Numbered from the stretch's first letter, positions 25,226 through 46,876 are shown. The stretch: 64,000 nucleotides of DNA from Strix aluco (GCF_031877795.1 NC_133935.1:48755330-48819329); one strand, 5' to 3'. Made by a program: numbers and translations. Notes: generated by a model not told the origin, from the sequence alone.

Positions 25226-28200
25226 AAGAAAAATGGAAGAGACAAAACTGCTGATGAGCTAGGCATGGAAGGTCTGAGCTTTGCTCTCTTGGAGCATGTA
25301 TGTGGCATACCTAATGGCTGTTTATTGTAAAACACCATTGCCAGGTGGCCTCCCTCGTGATGACACGGCTGTGGCACTCTCTCAAGAGGTAATGGAGCTG
25401 CAGGGGCCACTCTTGCGGAGATCTTCAGCTGGAAGCACACAGGCTGCAGTCATGCCAGGGAGACAACAAAATAGATGAGGACTGCTAGCAAAAATTTCTC
25501 TCTGCTTCCTACCCCTCTCCCCTGCTCCCGTGCTGCCCAGATGTACCCCACATGTTCTCCATTAACCCAAACCCAAGCCAGCATTAAATGGCTCCTGCTG
25601 TTCCAGGGGTGGCCAAGCCACCTCCCTAAACCTCCTGGTAGCAACCTGGCCTTTCAGCTGCTGTTCCTGCAAGAAGTCTCAAAAGCAGGCCCTGAAAGAA
25701 GCAGCAGCTCTTTGTTTTTAGCCCTCACCCACATCTACATGAACACAGTCCAGAGTGTGATGCCAGCATTTCCCAAAAGTGAGTATCCAAATAGATGGTC
25801 TCCCTAGACAAGGGAGAGACTGGGTAGCTCAGGGGCTGGAAAGAACAGAGAGAGGGTGAGACACAGAAAATTATGGGGGCTGCAACAGTCAGCAAGTGGC
25901 ATGGACTGTATGGACAGCAAGTCCACGCAGATCTCTTGCTCAGAAGGTTGGACTTCAGACAACAAACCAACATCTCTACCAGGGTAACTGGTAGCACCAG
26001 TGGCTCCTGGGAGTCTTCAGGACCCCCTGAAGCTGGGAGGGGAATGAACAAACCTGCCTGCGCCTGCTCCTCTGGCCGACAACTTAGGTGAGGAGCCCTT
26101 CCAGTAGGCTGTCACATACAGCAGGACTCTGCTTTCTCATCTGGGTAGGCTTTGAAAAAAAATCAGCTGCCTTCCCCAGTTCTACTTCTTCCAGCTTTGT
26201 TTCAGCCTGGGAACTGGCTCCTGCTGGCGTGCATTAGACAGGGTCTGAGCAGTGCCACCCTTTCAAATCCTTCAAAGACATTAGAAAAAAGCACATGTAT
26301 CCTCATCAGTTTAGGAAGCAGAGACACTTAGTCCAACACTTAGCTGTTTAAACTCATGTTATGGGAATTTCAGGTATGCAGAGAAGCCAAGCACAGATTT
26401 CCCAGGCACCTACAGAGACACTTCTTCACACTATGGGATGAGGTGACAGCAGTGTCTGACAGCAGCTGAGTAGTGAGGTTTGATCACAGTTTTGGAGTAA
26501 GGCATTCTAGTGCAACCTCATCCTTGCCACTTCACAAGAAGTCCTCAGGCAAATCAAGTTGCTATGTTGAAGTTTGACCAACACAATGAGGACCCCAACA
26601 AAGTGAAATTATATTGAAATAAACAGCACCTTAGCCTAGCAGTCCTAGAAAGGGCCATCCAGAAAACAGGGCTGCTAGCTTTTCAGTCATCAGAGCCCCA
26701 AACTGCTGACTGTCCCCAGGGAAGAGTGACCTGTGACAATGCTGGAAACACATCGTTTTCCCTTCCATATATCAGAGAAAAAAAGATTTTCCTTCAACAT
26801 TCCCTCTTTCTTCCTTATTCCCTATTTCTTCTTTTAGCCAAAGCCACACTTTTCAATTCAGTATTTTCTCAATTTAATTGCATCTACGCCTGTCAAGGAA
26901 CTCTATTTACCACTGAGCTTAACTTTAACAAATAACAAATTTATAACATAAATAAGACATTTTAAGCATACCCAGACAGCTCCAGTCACACAGCTAGACC
27001 GAAAGATAAAGTAACTGCTGTGCTCCTTGGGAGCCTGAAGCATCCTCCATAGCACTTCATTAAAGACAGGAGAGTACTATAGGTTTCAGGGGAGTTCGGC
27101 CATACTCCTCCCATCTGCACATGTATAGGAAAGGGTTTCAGCAGATATTCACCAGATAGCTCTCTCCTCACAGAATATAAGCTTGAAGAACTGTGCTTCT
27201 ATCTGTAAAGGAATTTAAAACAGTAATTAGAGATTACTGTAAAGTGCCCGTTACAGATCTTCGCTGAGGGTCCGGTCTCATCACACCGCCTCGCTCTCCT
27301 CCTTCACACAGCTTCCACCAGGGTTTAAGGTCTTGGAGCCAAGTGCTCATCCTCCTCAACCCAGGCATCAGCATGTTTCAGCCCAGCACTGCTAAACCTG
27401 AAGAAGCCTTCACAGCTTCTCATTGTCCAACTCTGCTCATCTTCCATCATCTTCTTCTCAGCCTGGCAGCTACCTAAGATGCACACTGCTTCTTTCCACC
27501 AGGACATTATGTATCTCATGAGCAATGATTTTGTTACCTCTCTCACTCACTCTGCCAGTACTCCCTGGCCCAGCAACTGTGTTCATTCTTCGATGGAGGC
27601 TAAAGGTGGCCACACAGTAGCCATTCGGTAGATAAAAGCTTCAGTTAAGTCCCACAGAAGTGTCTATTAGACATGTAGACGCATGTTAAATTAGGAAAGA
27701 CAGCTCTGAAGTCCCACTATGTACTCTGCAATACACAAATAGCATTTCACACATAGCAGGCAAGCTCCAGGTTAGCTATAATATTCTGTTCATTGCTTGT
27801 AAAGAAGCTAGTGCTGGGATGAGTTATCAGAAAAACTTCCTCTCCTCATTTAGTCTGTTATCTCACTTTTGCAAACATCTGCAGGCTCTGATTTGTATTA
27901 AATTATCTTTTGGGATTACGTGCTCTCTTAGGCACTTCTCTCGGTAAACTATTTGCTTTAGCATGGCAAATGGACCATTTTAGCAAACCCAACAATTTGC
28001 AAGTCATGTTCACCAGTATAAACAATGTCAAATTATTGCATGAATAAAGGCACTTCGAGAAACACAGCTGTCTTGACTGTATTGAACTGTCAAGAAGCAC
28101 TTCTGGCAAAGGTTCAACCTACCACACAAGTCCACTTGACGTCCATCATGAACAGCGAGGCAGACCTACAGAAGTTGGCAAAGCTGGAAAAGACTGAGGA

Positions 28201-30437
28201 GAGAATAGGGCCAGGATAGACAAATAGGTCAGAACAGCAGCTTGCTCCATCAAATGGTGTTAATCTTGAGCAGGATGAGATATATAAGAACAAAGAGAGG
28301 GCTGATCCCTGCACATGCTGCCTGACTTTCCACCTGTTTCTAAGATGTGTTCATGCTCTGTGCTGGAATTCGTAGAGCTGAGGTGTCAGTGCAAGGACTG
28401 ACCAGGTGTAGGGACACATCCCACCACCCTTAAAATCCTCCATTATAAATAGCAGATCTCTAACTCTGACTGCAAGCTCATGTTTGAGGAATATATACAT
28501 GTTTTAGAAATAATGGAAATGTACCAGAGTGTTAAGTCTACTGCATAGTAGAGAAAACAAAAACACCTCACTGATGTTAAATGAGTGATAGGGCTTTACA
28601 GATATTTGTCTTGGTTTACGACCAAACAAATGACATTTTCTAGACAAATAAGTTAGCTCACGGTCATTCTGTTCTTTAAGAGTGATATGGACAAAGGGGA
28701 AACAAGTCAAGATTGACCTGAAATACATAGTAACTTTGTACAGCTCAATCTTGTCTGCGAAAAGAGACAACTGGCAGAAGAGTCCCCGTTGCTAGAGGTT
28801 GATAGCCTGGATGCCAAATGTGTAACACAATGTGGCTGCAAATAGAGAGGCATGAAAACATGCACCAGAGAAAGGGAGTATTTAACTCTGGAGGGCAAGA
28901 TCAGTATTTCAGAGGTGATACCTACATGCAAGCTGTCTCACTTTAATAATACTTGCTCAGTCTTACAACTGAAGCCTTAAAATCTAAAGGGCCACAATCG
29001 TAACACTGCCAAGGCCACTAATGGATGTTGCGTTTGGTCTGTGCTAAGTACATCCAGACAGGCAGCAGCAGCAAGTCCCCTGGGGCCACCAGCCCCTGCC
29101 CTGGCAATGCCGCAGTGTGGCCAGTCTCCAGCTCCCCACAGCCCTGCCCTGCCTGGGAGGAGCTCGGTGTCTGGGGCTGGGGCTGCTGACACTTTTCAAT
29201 TTTAGGGAGATACAAACAGCCCCAACACCCCAACATGTCCGATCTCTCCCCTCCAGGCCACAGAGCAACCTGGATTTTCAATTGCTTTTGCACCCTCTCC
29301 TTCCCCTCCTCTCCAGCCTCATCACACAGAAAACATAAAATGAAACTGAAACAGTGCTAAGTCCAAAGCAGATTTTGCTTGGTAAATTTTATTCATGTGT
29401 ACAGGGGCAGTGTCATTTTAGCAATCCAAACAAATACTCCAATGGGTATAGTTTAGATTAATCTTCTTTTGTCAAATCAGCACAGCTACCTGTGGCTGCT
29501 TCACACCTCTGCCGGTGCTGAAGCTGCTGCCGCTGCTGACAAGAAGGGGCTGAGCAAGAGGCAGTAAGATGTTTCATGCTGGTGTGTTGGTCTCGTAACT
29601 CATGTGAGGTGGAGGGACGCTGCAGTATCCCTTCGCAGCCCCCTTTGCAAGGGTTGTGGTCTGGGTTTTGTTAGGCGAATAGGTGCTGCTCCCAGCTGCC
29701 CGCACTGCCAAGGGGTAGAGGTGTCAGACGCTAAAAACAGCATCTGACCTAAGACACGGACATTAAACACTGAGACCCAAAAGAGGAAAAAAGTGTCAGG
29801 TGAGAATGACCCCAAGGGAAAAAGCAAGTATGAAAGATGGTGTAAGGAGCAGGAAATTGTGTGCAAGGAGCAGTAGTGGAAAGCGTAGTGGTCGCACAGG
29901 CATTGGTCAAATTCCTCTTTATATAAACTGGTTGGAGCAAGCCCATATGAAGAGAATTTACATGGCACTGAGGAAACAAGCTTGGGCAAAACCCCAACCA
30001 TGGAAAATAATGAGGAAAATGAAGTCAGTAGGAAATGAAGTGGAAACTAGCATGCAAGAAGGAAAAAGGATACCCAGATCAGACAGGGACTTGTTTCCCC
30101 CACTCGTAACTGCTATCTTGTCAGCCTGGCACTCTTCAGACTTTTTATCCTTCCTGCTCATTTTTGAAAATCTGAGTGCTGATCTGGTTTTACTTCAGCC
30201 TGAGAGCTGTGGTGTCCATCAGTTGTTCAGAAAAAATTGTTTCTCAGCTGTAAACATACAGAGATTGAACCAAACTATGTAATTTGGGACAAAGATCACC
30301 CCAAAACCCTTAAAACCTGGAGGGGGACAACATGACTGCGTCTAGGTCCAGAGATTCAGTTAAAGACCTTCTTCACATATGTGTTGAAGACCATTACATT
30401 AAGATTCAGGTTAAGGCAGAATAAATGTTATTACAAC
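25226..30437. other. Interval between convergent BEST3 and the aspartic protease
   Basis: About 5 kb with no recognisable gene. The part nearest the protease (about 29.4-30.4 kb) may be its 3' UTR: a - strand AATAAA lies at 29388-29393, but nothing proves it is used. Several open frames of 60-160 codons have no family signature. Confidence 0.45.
29388..29393 (-). terminator. Candidate poly(A) signal for the aspartic protease
   Basis: TTTATT on the + strand, AATAAA on the - strand, about 1 kb beyond the stop of the protease. I found no nearer canonical hexamer. Use of a variant signal closer to the stop is equally possible. Confidence 0.3.
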
Positions 30438-38844
<8,407 letters not shown>

Positions 38845-38893
38845 GGCTCCAAGCGGTTCAGAGTCTAATGTCATTCATTTACTCAGAAGTCCC

Positions 38894-38902
38894 TTTTTTA
38901 TA
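38894..38902 (-). promoter_or_regulatory. CTSEAL: TATA box of the aspartic protease
   Basis: The - strand reads GGTATAAAAAAGG, 50 bases upstream of the ATG. That predicts a start site near 38865-38872 and a very short 5' UTR, as expected of a tissue-restricted, strongly inducible gene. Confidence 0.75.
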
Positions 38903-38930
38903 CCTCGTTGTCAGCAGAGGGCTGTTCGCC

Positions 38931-38954
38931 AGGTCAGTCAATCACAGGAGGTCA
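38931..38954. promoter_or_regulatory. Two AGGTCA nuclear-receptor half-sites
   Basis: AGGTCA occurs at 38931-38936 and 38949-38954 on the + strand, a direct repeat with a 12-base spacer, 30-60 bases upstream of the TATA box. It is not a palindromic oestrogen response element; widely spaced half-sites can still bind receptors. Function is inferred. Confidence 0.4.
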
Positions 38955-41900
38955 GTGCTTTGGCTGAAAACCGATTAATTTGCTCTCAGAGTAACCGCTG
39001 GATTGTGCAAATAGTGGTGTCCAGTGGAGCTACTAAGGCACAGATAACCAGGGTACAGACTAGACCAAACAGACATTTTACTAACAATCCTTAATGTCCT
39101 TTTCATAAATATAATACACAAGGTGAGCTTGGCTCCCATTAGCACGGGAGAGGGGAGGCGGTCCAAGGACTGTTCCCTCCAAGTAAGCTGCTTTTCAATC
39201 TCACTTTAGAGACAAGTGACCCAGAAGTGTCCAACACAGAGAAAGAGGACATAAGATATAGTCATTTCTCCTATACATGGAGACATTTCAGCAGGGCTGG
39301 GCAGACAGACATTTGATAGGGTTGTGACAAGTCATCCCCTAGCAACTGGAGTTTAATTCCCTCTTTATGGGAGAGCTCCAGTCTAAACATAAATGTGATT
39401 GCCACCTCAAAAAATGGGCCTTAAAAGTAAAAATCATGACAGGCTGTAACATACAGTAATAAACACCCAGTGGTTTTGTACGCATTTCAGCAAGACATTT
39501 GGAAGTGCTCACTTGGATTTATTTTCCTGCGAGTTTCCTGAGGTTAGAGGTTCCCACCCCTGCCTGACACTTAGGTTCAATTCAAGCTGGCAGAAAAATA
39601 ATGGTGTCAAAAAGCAACTCTGATCTGACAAAGAGCAACCCCAAACCCATTAGCTGCCTGGGAGGAAGCTCAGTACTGAGTCTGCAATTTACTTAAGAGA
39701 CTTTTTGAATCTTTCCTCTGCACAAGAAAGTGCAGTGAGCAATTACATACTGCAGCCTAGCATACATTAGAGCTAAATTTGAATAATCAGTCATTTTTGT
39801 TCAAAAACCTATGCTAGGATGTGGGAAAAAGAGTAATGATGATTTTTCCCCTGCAATACACCACTTATTTAAAATAAGCTGCTCACCACGTGAAGGTGAA
39901 CTGGAACTAAGTAATCCACCCAAAAGAGAGCAGATGTGTGACACTGCATAGCAAAGAGTGAATGTCAAGAACATGGAGGAGGGAGGAGTCATCATCTGTT
40001 CCAGTGACAATGCTCCAGTCAAGAAAAAACAGCAGCAAAAATCAAACACATGGCATTTGTGAGAGAAGAAAGGGTCTAAATGCCTGTCACAGACTTTAAA
40101 TAAACATTACGCAAATCATTATCGGCATATACTAAAGAAAATCTTAAAAATAGTTCCTTTAAGTCTCTTCTCTTGCTATGTCAGGCTGACTGAGGAGGGG
40201 CATGAGCACCTTAAAACCAATGAATTCAGAGCTCTGTTCATTAGGCCCCTGGATTTTGAAATACATGTTTCACTTTTTCAAACTTACCTCCAAAATTGCA
40301 AGGGCTACACAAACTCAGGAAAGGCTGAGCCTGGTGTCATCACACAGTTGTGTGCGGAGTTTTGGATCTGAAAAAGCACCAGTATTTCTATTCTAATATT
40401 TTGTTTCAAAAAATAATATATCTCAAAAATGCAGCTTTTATATTGATTTCCATTTTATTGTGGTTTTTTTTTTTAATTATCTAGCTCTGAGCAGTATTCC
40501 CTGTTTCTTCTGGACTCAGAGGTTTTACACAAGTTCTCAGCAAGCAACCACATTTTCTGTCCTGCAGCTGTCCCAGCCTCCAAGCTGCAGGAGCTGGGTG
40601 CTGGAAATGAGAAAGGTGAGCAATAGATGTGGTCATTTGTGAACTTTCAGAAAGCAGAGGCATTTCTCAAGGAGCCTACACGCGTCACCTGACGCGCAGC
40701 AGAGCAGATGTCATGCCCTCTGGTAAGACATTGTCACTTTGACAAGAGCAAGACAATGTCTGTGCTGAGCGCCTTTATCGCTTGAACTGTTCCTCAAATG
40801 CCACAAATGCTTCTGGGAAGTCATTAATGTTCACGTTGGAGGGCATCAGGATAACTTTGAAGACATGAAGCGGCTTTCAAAACACTGCCCTGGGTCTACT
40901 GAGGGGATTGCCTTTGCCTTAGGGCCTCCACCAAGTTTCTGATTCTCAGAAAGATCAAGATTGTTCATTTTATTGCAAATGTAGCCCTCTATTATCCCAC
41001 TACACAAAGGTTATTTTTTCCAAAATACTCTGATCTCACAGTGTGTTCCAAGCAGACATTCATTTAGCCCACAGAGGTACAAAATGCAGCAACAAAAGGT
41101 CATTGTGACTTTTTTTGATAAGCTGGAATAATGATTAAACTACAGTGCAGAGGATCCCTAAGAAATAGTTGTCTTCAGCTTAGAAGTTTCATTAAGTAGA
41201 AATAACTCAAGTAGAAAAAAATATATAAATCTCTGTCTATAGACATAAGGTATATTGCAAAGTGATTTCTCTCCATATGGATTATTAAGAAAAGTATGCC
41301 TAAACTATATTATTAATATACTCTTACCTAGGCTTTTATGTTGTTCTAATCAGCAGGATATCTGAAGAGATTTGTCTAAGGGACATGTCTTTGCCATGGA
41401 TGTAAATTCATTATTATTTAGGCCAAATGCGTTTGGTTTTCCACACTTGTAGCCTACAGTGCCTTAACAGGATGGGGACCCTTCCTTTTAAAGGTGTCAC
41501 AGCTGCTTAGAAATGCAAACAAATACAAAAACCTGCTGAGAGCCATGGGAATATATTCTTACAAGTCAGTGGCTACTCTGAGATGCTCATTCAGTGCGAA
41601 CCGGCTGATGCTGCTGGGATGCGACACCCAGCACATCCCTGACTTCTGCCATGAGAGAGTGTTTTCAGCCCTTCTCTTCCACAGCACAGCCACAGATGAC
41701 TGCGATGTATCTTTGTTCTCCAGGCTTGATACTCTGCCCAGCTTGCCCATCCAAAACCTATTTTATGGCACTCAGGTCACAGCACTCGCTGTTCTCTGTC
41801 CTGCTGTAATATTGGTTCCCAGATGCCCTCTCTGTTGTTCTTCTCCCACATAGGAAACCCTCTGTACATTTCATAGCATCACTGCTGCATGGCACAGCCA

Positions 41901-43345
41901 CTCATCTTGCAGGGAAAAGACTAGTAAACATCCTATAGCCTGTACTTGGTTGAGAGCTAAGATCTGCTTCACATCTGAAAGCAACCGATAGTAGAGAGCT
42001 CTCTGTTACCAGATTTGACCTGAGATCCAGAGGCCATCTTAACTGTTTGATATTGCCTTTTTCTCAATCTTCTGTTTGCTCTGCATTTTGTTTTTCCAAG
42101 AATACATGGCTCTCAGCAATCATGTACTTTGGTTGAATAGCACCTAATGCCCAGAAACCTTCTGCAGATTGTTTGAAGAAAGTATCCTCCCTACATGTGG
42201 TAAGTGTGGAAAATGACAGCAATGAGCTGTAGATATCAAAGTAGAGAGCCAGCTGCTGGAAAGGTTATTTCACCTTAAAACGTTTTGCCAGCTTTCACAC
42301 CCAAAGATCGTGGTAGAGCCGTGGCCAACGCACAGGTAGGACAATCCCTAAGAAAGCTTAAAACAGCAGCATCTCAAGAAGTCAAAGTATGCAGAGGTGC
42401 CTACACATGGGAAGGCTCCTCCTAGAAATCAGAGGTGCTCCTGACCTGAAGAGCAATGGGTCTTGCTGAGAGAAGGAGGGGAACAGTTTACACTGTCACA
42501 TCTAAATAGTCATAATTTTTAACAACTGTTATTTATCTCACTCATCACAAGTGAAAATCTTGATGGAATTAAATCCATGGCAGTTTCATGACAGGTTTTT
42601 GTATGGACACAGGAACTGCAGTAGCACGGTTGCAAGGCGGCCGGAGAACAGCCTTGGCAGATTGTGATAGTTGACTGTATTAAATAGGATTCAGATAAGA
42701 AGCAAAACAGAATGTAATGAAAAAGCCCTACACAGTCAAGAGTGCCAGAGGCTATAGTAAACGCTGTTAAATTAGGAACATAAATAGTAGAACAGCTCAA
42801 GATAGCAGTTTGCCAAGTATTTGTGTTAAAAAAGCTTTAAGATAAGTACTGGGTGGCAAGTTACACTATGAAATTATGTATTTGGCACCTTGCAAAGTAA
42901 ATCCCTAAAAGTGCCACTCATCTGTAAAGTCAGTCAAGTCTCGACAGGTATTTTAAACAACAATTTGACTACATCCAACATTTCCGCTGAAAGTTTCATG
43001 AAAGCTAAACATCTGAGTTTAAAAATTTGGTCTTCTGTGGTGTTTACCTTCCTGAGCTAATCCCTGCAGCCAGCACTGGCTGCGCAGCCAGCACAGCCGG
43101 AGAGAGAGGTGAGGGGCTGGGGCACTGGGGCGATGGTTTGGGGCAAAATCGGAGAACATTTACAGTGTGCAGGAAGAGGCAAGAAGGAATTATTTTCAGG
43201 GAGGGACGAGTGGGAGTGTGGGCGAGAGAGGAAGACCTGCGCTCTGAGTTGTCCTGTCTGTAATCCTCATCACCAAACACTCATTCAGTTATCAGAAACG
43301 TTTCAGAGCCCTTGAGATTAATGGCTGGTGCCATGTAAACAGAGC
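38955..43345. other. Interval between divergent protease and LRRC10 starts
   Basis: About 4.4 kb shared upstream region of two head-to-head genes. No coding exon or repeat family was recognised. Confidence 0.5.
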
Positions 43346-43355
43346 CTTATATTGG
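43346..43355 (+). promoter_or_regulatory. LRRC10: CArG-like element upstream of LRRC10
   Basis: CTTATATTGG differs by one base from the SRF consensus CC(A/T)6GG, and lies about 100 bases before the LRRC10 ATG. SRF drives many cardiac genes, so the position is suggestive. A single 10-base match is weak evidence. Confidence 0.3.
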
Positions 43356-43453
43356 GACGACAGAGTTACTGGCAGGCCAGTACATAGCAGAAGACCAAGG
43401 CGGGCCCCTGTCCCTTGCAGTCCCAGTGATCCCCAAACAAAGAAAGTCCTGGG

Positions 43454-44290
43454 ATGGGCAACAGTCTGAAAGCCATAGTTGCTTTTGTGCCCTCTGACAA
43501 GTGCCAGAAGTACCTCCTGGAAGACCTAGAAGAGATGCCAGTGGATAAAATGGTGGATCTGAGCAGCAGGCAGCTGAGGTGGCTGCCTCTGCACATTTGC
43601 TCTTTTAGGGAACTGGTCAAGCTGTACCTGAGTGACAACAACCTGAACCACCTGCCCCCCGAGCTGGAGCAGCTGCAAAACCTGCAGATCCTGGCACTGG
43701 ACTTCAACAACTTCAAAGCGCTGCCCCTGGTCGTGTGTACGCTGAAGCAGCTGTGCATCCTCTACCTGGGCAACAACAAGCTCTGCAGCCTGCCCCTCGA
43801 GCTCCGGCTCCTGCAGAACCTCAGGACCCTCTGGATCGAGTCCAACTGCCTGCAGTGCCTGCCCGAGGTGGTGTGTGAGCTCAGCCTGCTCAAGACCCTG
43901 CACGCCGGCTCCAACGCACTGCGCACGCTCCCGGCCCAGCTGCGGTGCCTGCAGGAGCTGCGCACCGTCTGGCTGTCTGGCAACCTGCTGTCCGAGTTCC
44001 CCCCTGTGCTCCTGGACATGCCTTTTCTGGAGGTGATTGATGTGGATCGCAACTCCATCCGGTTCTTCCCCAGCCTGGCTCACCTCCCCGGCCTGAAGCT
44101 GGTGATATACGACCACAACCCCTGCAGGAACGCGCCCAAAGTGGCCAAAGGGGTGCGCAGGGTGGGGAGATGGTCAGAGGAGACCCCTGAACCCCGCAAG
44201 AGGTCCGGGGCGGTGGTAGAAATCACGCTCAATGAGAAACTGTTGCCACCTCCTGCCACCAAGCCCGAGCCAGAAGCCAAGCCCTGCTGA
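43454..44290 (+). CDS. LRRC10: Leucine-rich repeat-containing protein 10, intronless
   Basis: LRRC10 is a cardiomyocyte-restricted protein found at Z-lines, the dyad region and the nucleus; known partners include alpha-actinin and the L-type calcium channel. The single-exon frame gives 278 residues against 277 in human. About seven to eight leucine-rich repeats span residues 35-215, for example LYLSDNNLNHLPPELEQLQN and LYLGNNKLCSLPLELRLLQN. After them, IYDHNPCRNAPKVAKGVRRV is nearly identical to human. The N-terminus MGN carries a glycine at position 2. The C-terminal 40 residues are variable and Pro/Glu-rich. The start fits the family start MGN. The exon is GC-rich, unlike the AT-rich flanks. 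Its long antisense open frame is a by-product of the repeats. Confidence 0.97.
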   Translation: MGNSLKAIVAFVPSDKCQKYLLEDLEEMPVDKMVDLSSRQLRWLPLHICSFRELVKLYLSDNNLNHLPPELEQLQNLQILALDFNNFKALPLVVCTLKQLCILYLGNNKLCSLPLELRLLQNLRTLWIESNCLQCLPEVVCELSLLKTLHAGSNALRTLPAQLRCLQELRTVWLSGNLLSEFPPVLLDMPFLEVIDVDRNSIRFFPSLAHLPGLKLVIYDHNPCRNAPKVAKGVRRVGRWSEETPEPRKRSGAVVEITLNEKLLPPPATKPEPEAKPC

Positions 44291-45606
44291 TGCTCCGCTG
44301 CCCGCTGCGGCAAAGGCGGCAGTGCGCCCACAGCACCCTCCAAGCTGTGCTTCTCCCTTGCTTGCTAGTGTCGAGGGAGCACCGCACTGCCTGGCTAGTC
44401 TTCAGGAGTAGGTGCACCAGCTTAGAGCTAGGTGAACGCAACACTCTCTTGTACAGACACCCCCTTTTGCGCAGCACCCAGGCCTGCCTCTCTCCCTCCT
44501 CCCACGTGGGGACCACTTGGTTCGCAGTAGAGATGAAGACACAGTTTAGATGTTCTCCATGGGTGGATTGTACAGAGCACATATGGACTCGCTGCTCTTC
44601 ACCCATGGGAAGCCCCTGGGCTCATTCTTCTCCCTTCCACCTTGCTGAGGTGTCCGAGCTCAGCTGAAAGCTGCTGGTCACGGTGAGTGCTGCCGAGAGT
44701 AACAGCTCTAAAGAAACACACAGCATTTGTCTCAAATGACTTATCTGAAACGTGGCAACAGCTTGAAGGTTTCCCTGCCTGCTGCGTGGGAAGCAGTAGC
44801 GGAGCCGTGGCTGCGCTATCAAGGAAACAGCGCGTACGTACCAGCGAGCTCTCCTCTTACCGCTGCCGCCTCCTTCCTGGAAAATTTGTGACCACTCTTG
44901 TTTTGTTATTGCCAAACAGCGTTTTAAATGATGGCGAGGAAAGCTAGAGGCTTTGCTCTTAGCTTTTCTGTTACCAACAATGCTGCCTGCAAGGGCAGCT
45001 GTACACCCCAAGTTGTCATGCAGTAACAAAGAAGAAAATCAAAGCCTGACTAAAATGGAAAAAACCACGAGAGCTGCAAAGGTAAACTTGCATGAATAAA
45101 CCCAGGGTCGGGACCCTGTTGCTACAGGCTTGCACAGAATTTGAAGCTGAGTTGACATCAGCTGGGTATTTCTCCAGCCTGCAACTCAGACCAGTTCAGA
45201 TCCCCTTTAAAACACACTTGAACTCTTTTCTTTTTTAAAGTATGTTTTGCTTTAATTATGTAACACAGAAACCTGGCTCAAAGTGACATTTTTAGCTTTT
45301 GATTCCATAGCACGGATCATTGAGTTTGGTAAAAGACAGCTTTTTTTAAAAAGGGTGGGTCCTTGGTGGCACAGAACAGCCACTGCCCTCTCTGCCTCTC
45401 ATCAAGTGGAGCTCTTGCAGAAGCGGCAGTTGACTTCCCAGAAAAGGTTTGATTCAATGCCAGTTCGTGACTGCTTAATGTCGTTTACATGCTTGAAAAA
45501 TTATCTGGAAATATAGACTCTGCTAGCACTTGCTGTCTTGTTAAATGAAGTCTGAATTTGGATCTGGATGGCACCCATGCAGTGTGCTTACTAGTCATTA
45601 AATAAA
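44291..45606 (+). other. LRRC10: LRRC10 3' UTR (inferred extent) with two candidate poly(A) signals
   Basis: AATAAA occurs at 45095-45100 and 45601-45606, about 0.8 and 1.3 kb after the stop. The sequence has no other coding signal. Which signal is used cannot be told here. Confidence 0.5.
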
Positions 45607-46876
45607 GTATACTAGCATTTTGCTGAGTTCAACCATCCTTCCTTGGAATTAACTGAATTCTCCCTTTCCAAATTCTTATCTAACCTTGTTCCAACAAACT
45701 ATTTCTTCCTACAAAAGAAAATTATTCAGCAGGACAAGAGTTCCGGGCTTTTTTAACACCCAGGTTCAATGTTTTGTTTCCTATGGAACTGACCTGGTAC
45801 TTCATTTATCTGAGGGGGTGGGGAAGAAGGTGCTTTTACCTGCTTGTCAACAGTTTGTATTTAACACATCACCCTGCACAGTATTGTCAGTTTTGGCAAG
45901 CTGAAGAGAGTCTGTTCTGAGTTTAGAGGAACATTTTGTAAGCAGATTCTCTTCATTTCAGGAAACCTAAGGGAGAAAAGTGTTTGCACAGATACTTTCT
46001 TGATTTCAAATTAATCTCCCTGCTTTGGCAGACTTCCCCTGGTGTTTGCCAAGGTGCTGCATTACACTTGCAAGGGCCAGGAGGGTCACAACGCCCAGCT
46101 GGCTCCTCTCTTCGGGCTCCCAGACAGACAGCGCCTCTGCTTGCTGTCACCAAGAGTCTGCGTGAAGACTGCTGCCAGCAGCACAGACTTCCTTACCACC
46201 TGAGCATAACCCAACCAGGCCAATTAAGGAACACATTGCCTTTGCAGCAACTTCTGAAATAGGAAAAATTAAATATAAACATAGGCTACAATGACATAAA
46301 AGTGGAGGGGGGGAAGGAAAAAGAACGCTGTGCAGGCAGGCACATTTTCTACCAACTGCCCTCTACTGTGTGTGCTTGTAGTCAGCTCAAGCACAGCACT
46401 TCAAACACAGAGACTGTTTGGTCCAGGATGTTGACATTTCCCCCAAACTGCATCTTCCTCCCACCCTCCCTCAGCAGAACTCTCTACACAAAATTTGTTG
46501 TGTAATAATCTGTAAAATCCCTTTAAATTGTACTTTTGGGCATTGACTAAGGTTCCTCTTCAGCTTTTTCTCTTCTTTATCAAACAACGAGCAATGCTCC
46601 AGAATCACTAGAAAAGAGTAACATTTAACTTCAGAGACTATTTCTAGGATCTCACCTCAAAACCTATACAGCCAGGACTGGAATAAAGCACTCACACCAC
46701 ACACACCAGGTCAATCCCAACCAGCAAGCCAAAGGCTTGAGAGGTTATATCCTTTGTGCTGCCTGCCTGGCCACCGCTCGAAGCATCTGAGCACTGAGGA
46801 GCAGCACCACAGCTCTTCTATGAAACTGCCCTTCTTGGTTCTACACAAAGGCAAATACAACTTTGATGAATTTGAA
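45607..46876. other. Short interval between convergent LRRC10 and CCT2
   Basis: About 1.3 kb between the 3' ends of the two genes. No repeat or gene was recognised. Confidence 0.5.

Noticed and set aside
29800-30282. 160-codon + strand open frame next to the aspartic protease
   Set aside because: Lys/Arg-rich composition with no recognisable family, overlapping the likely 3' UTR of the protease on the other strand.
43526-44116. 196-codon open frame antisense to LRRC10
   Set aside because: It mirrors the GC-rich leucine repeats on the other strand and gives a Gln/Val-rich low-complexity product with no family match. LRRC10 on the + strand explains the sequence.
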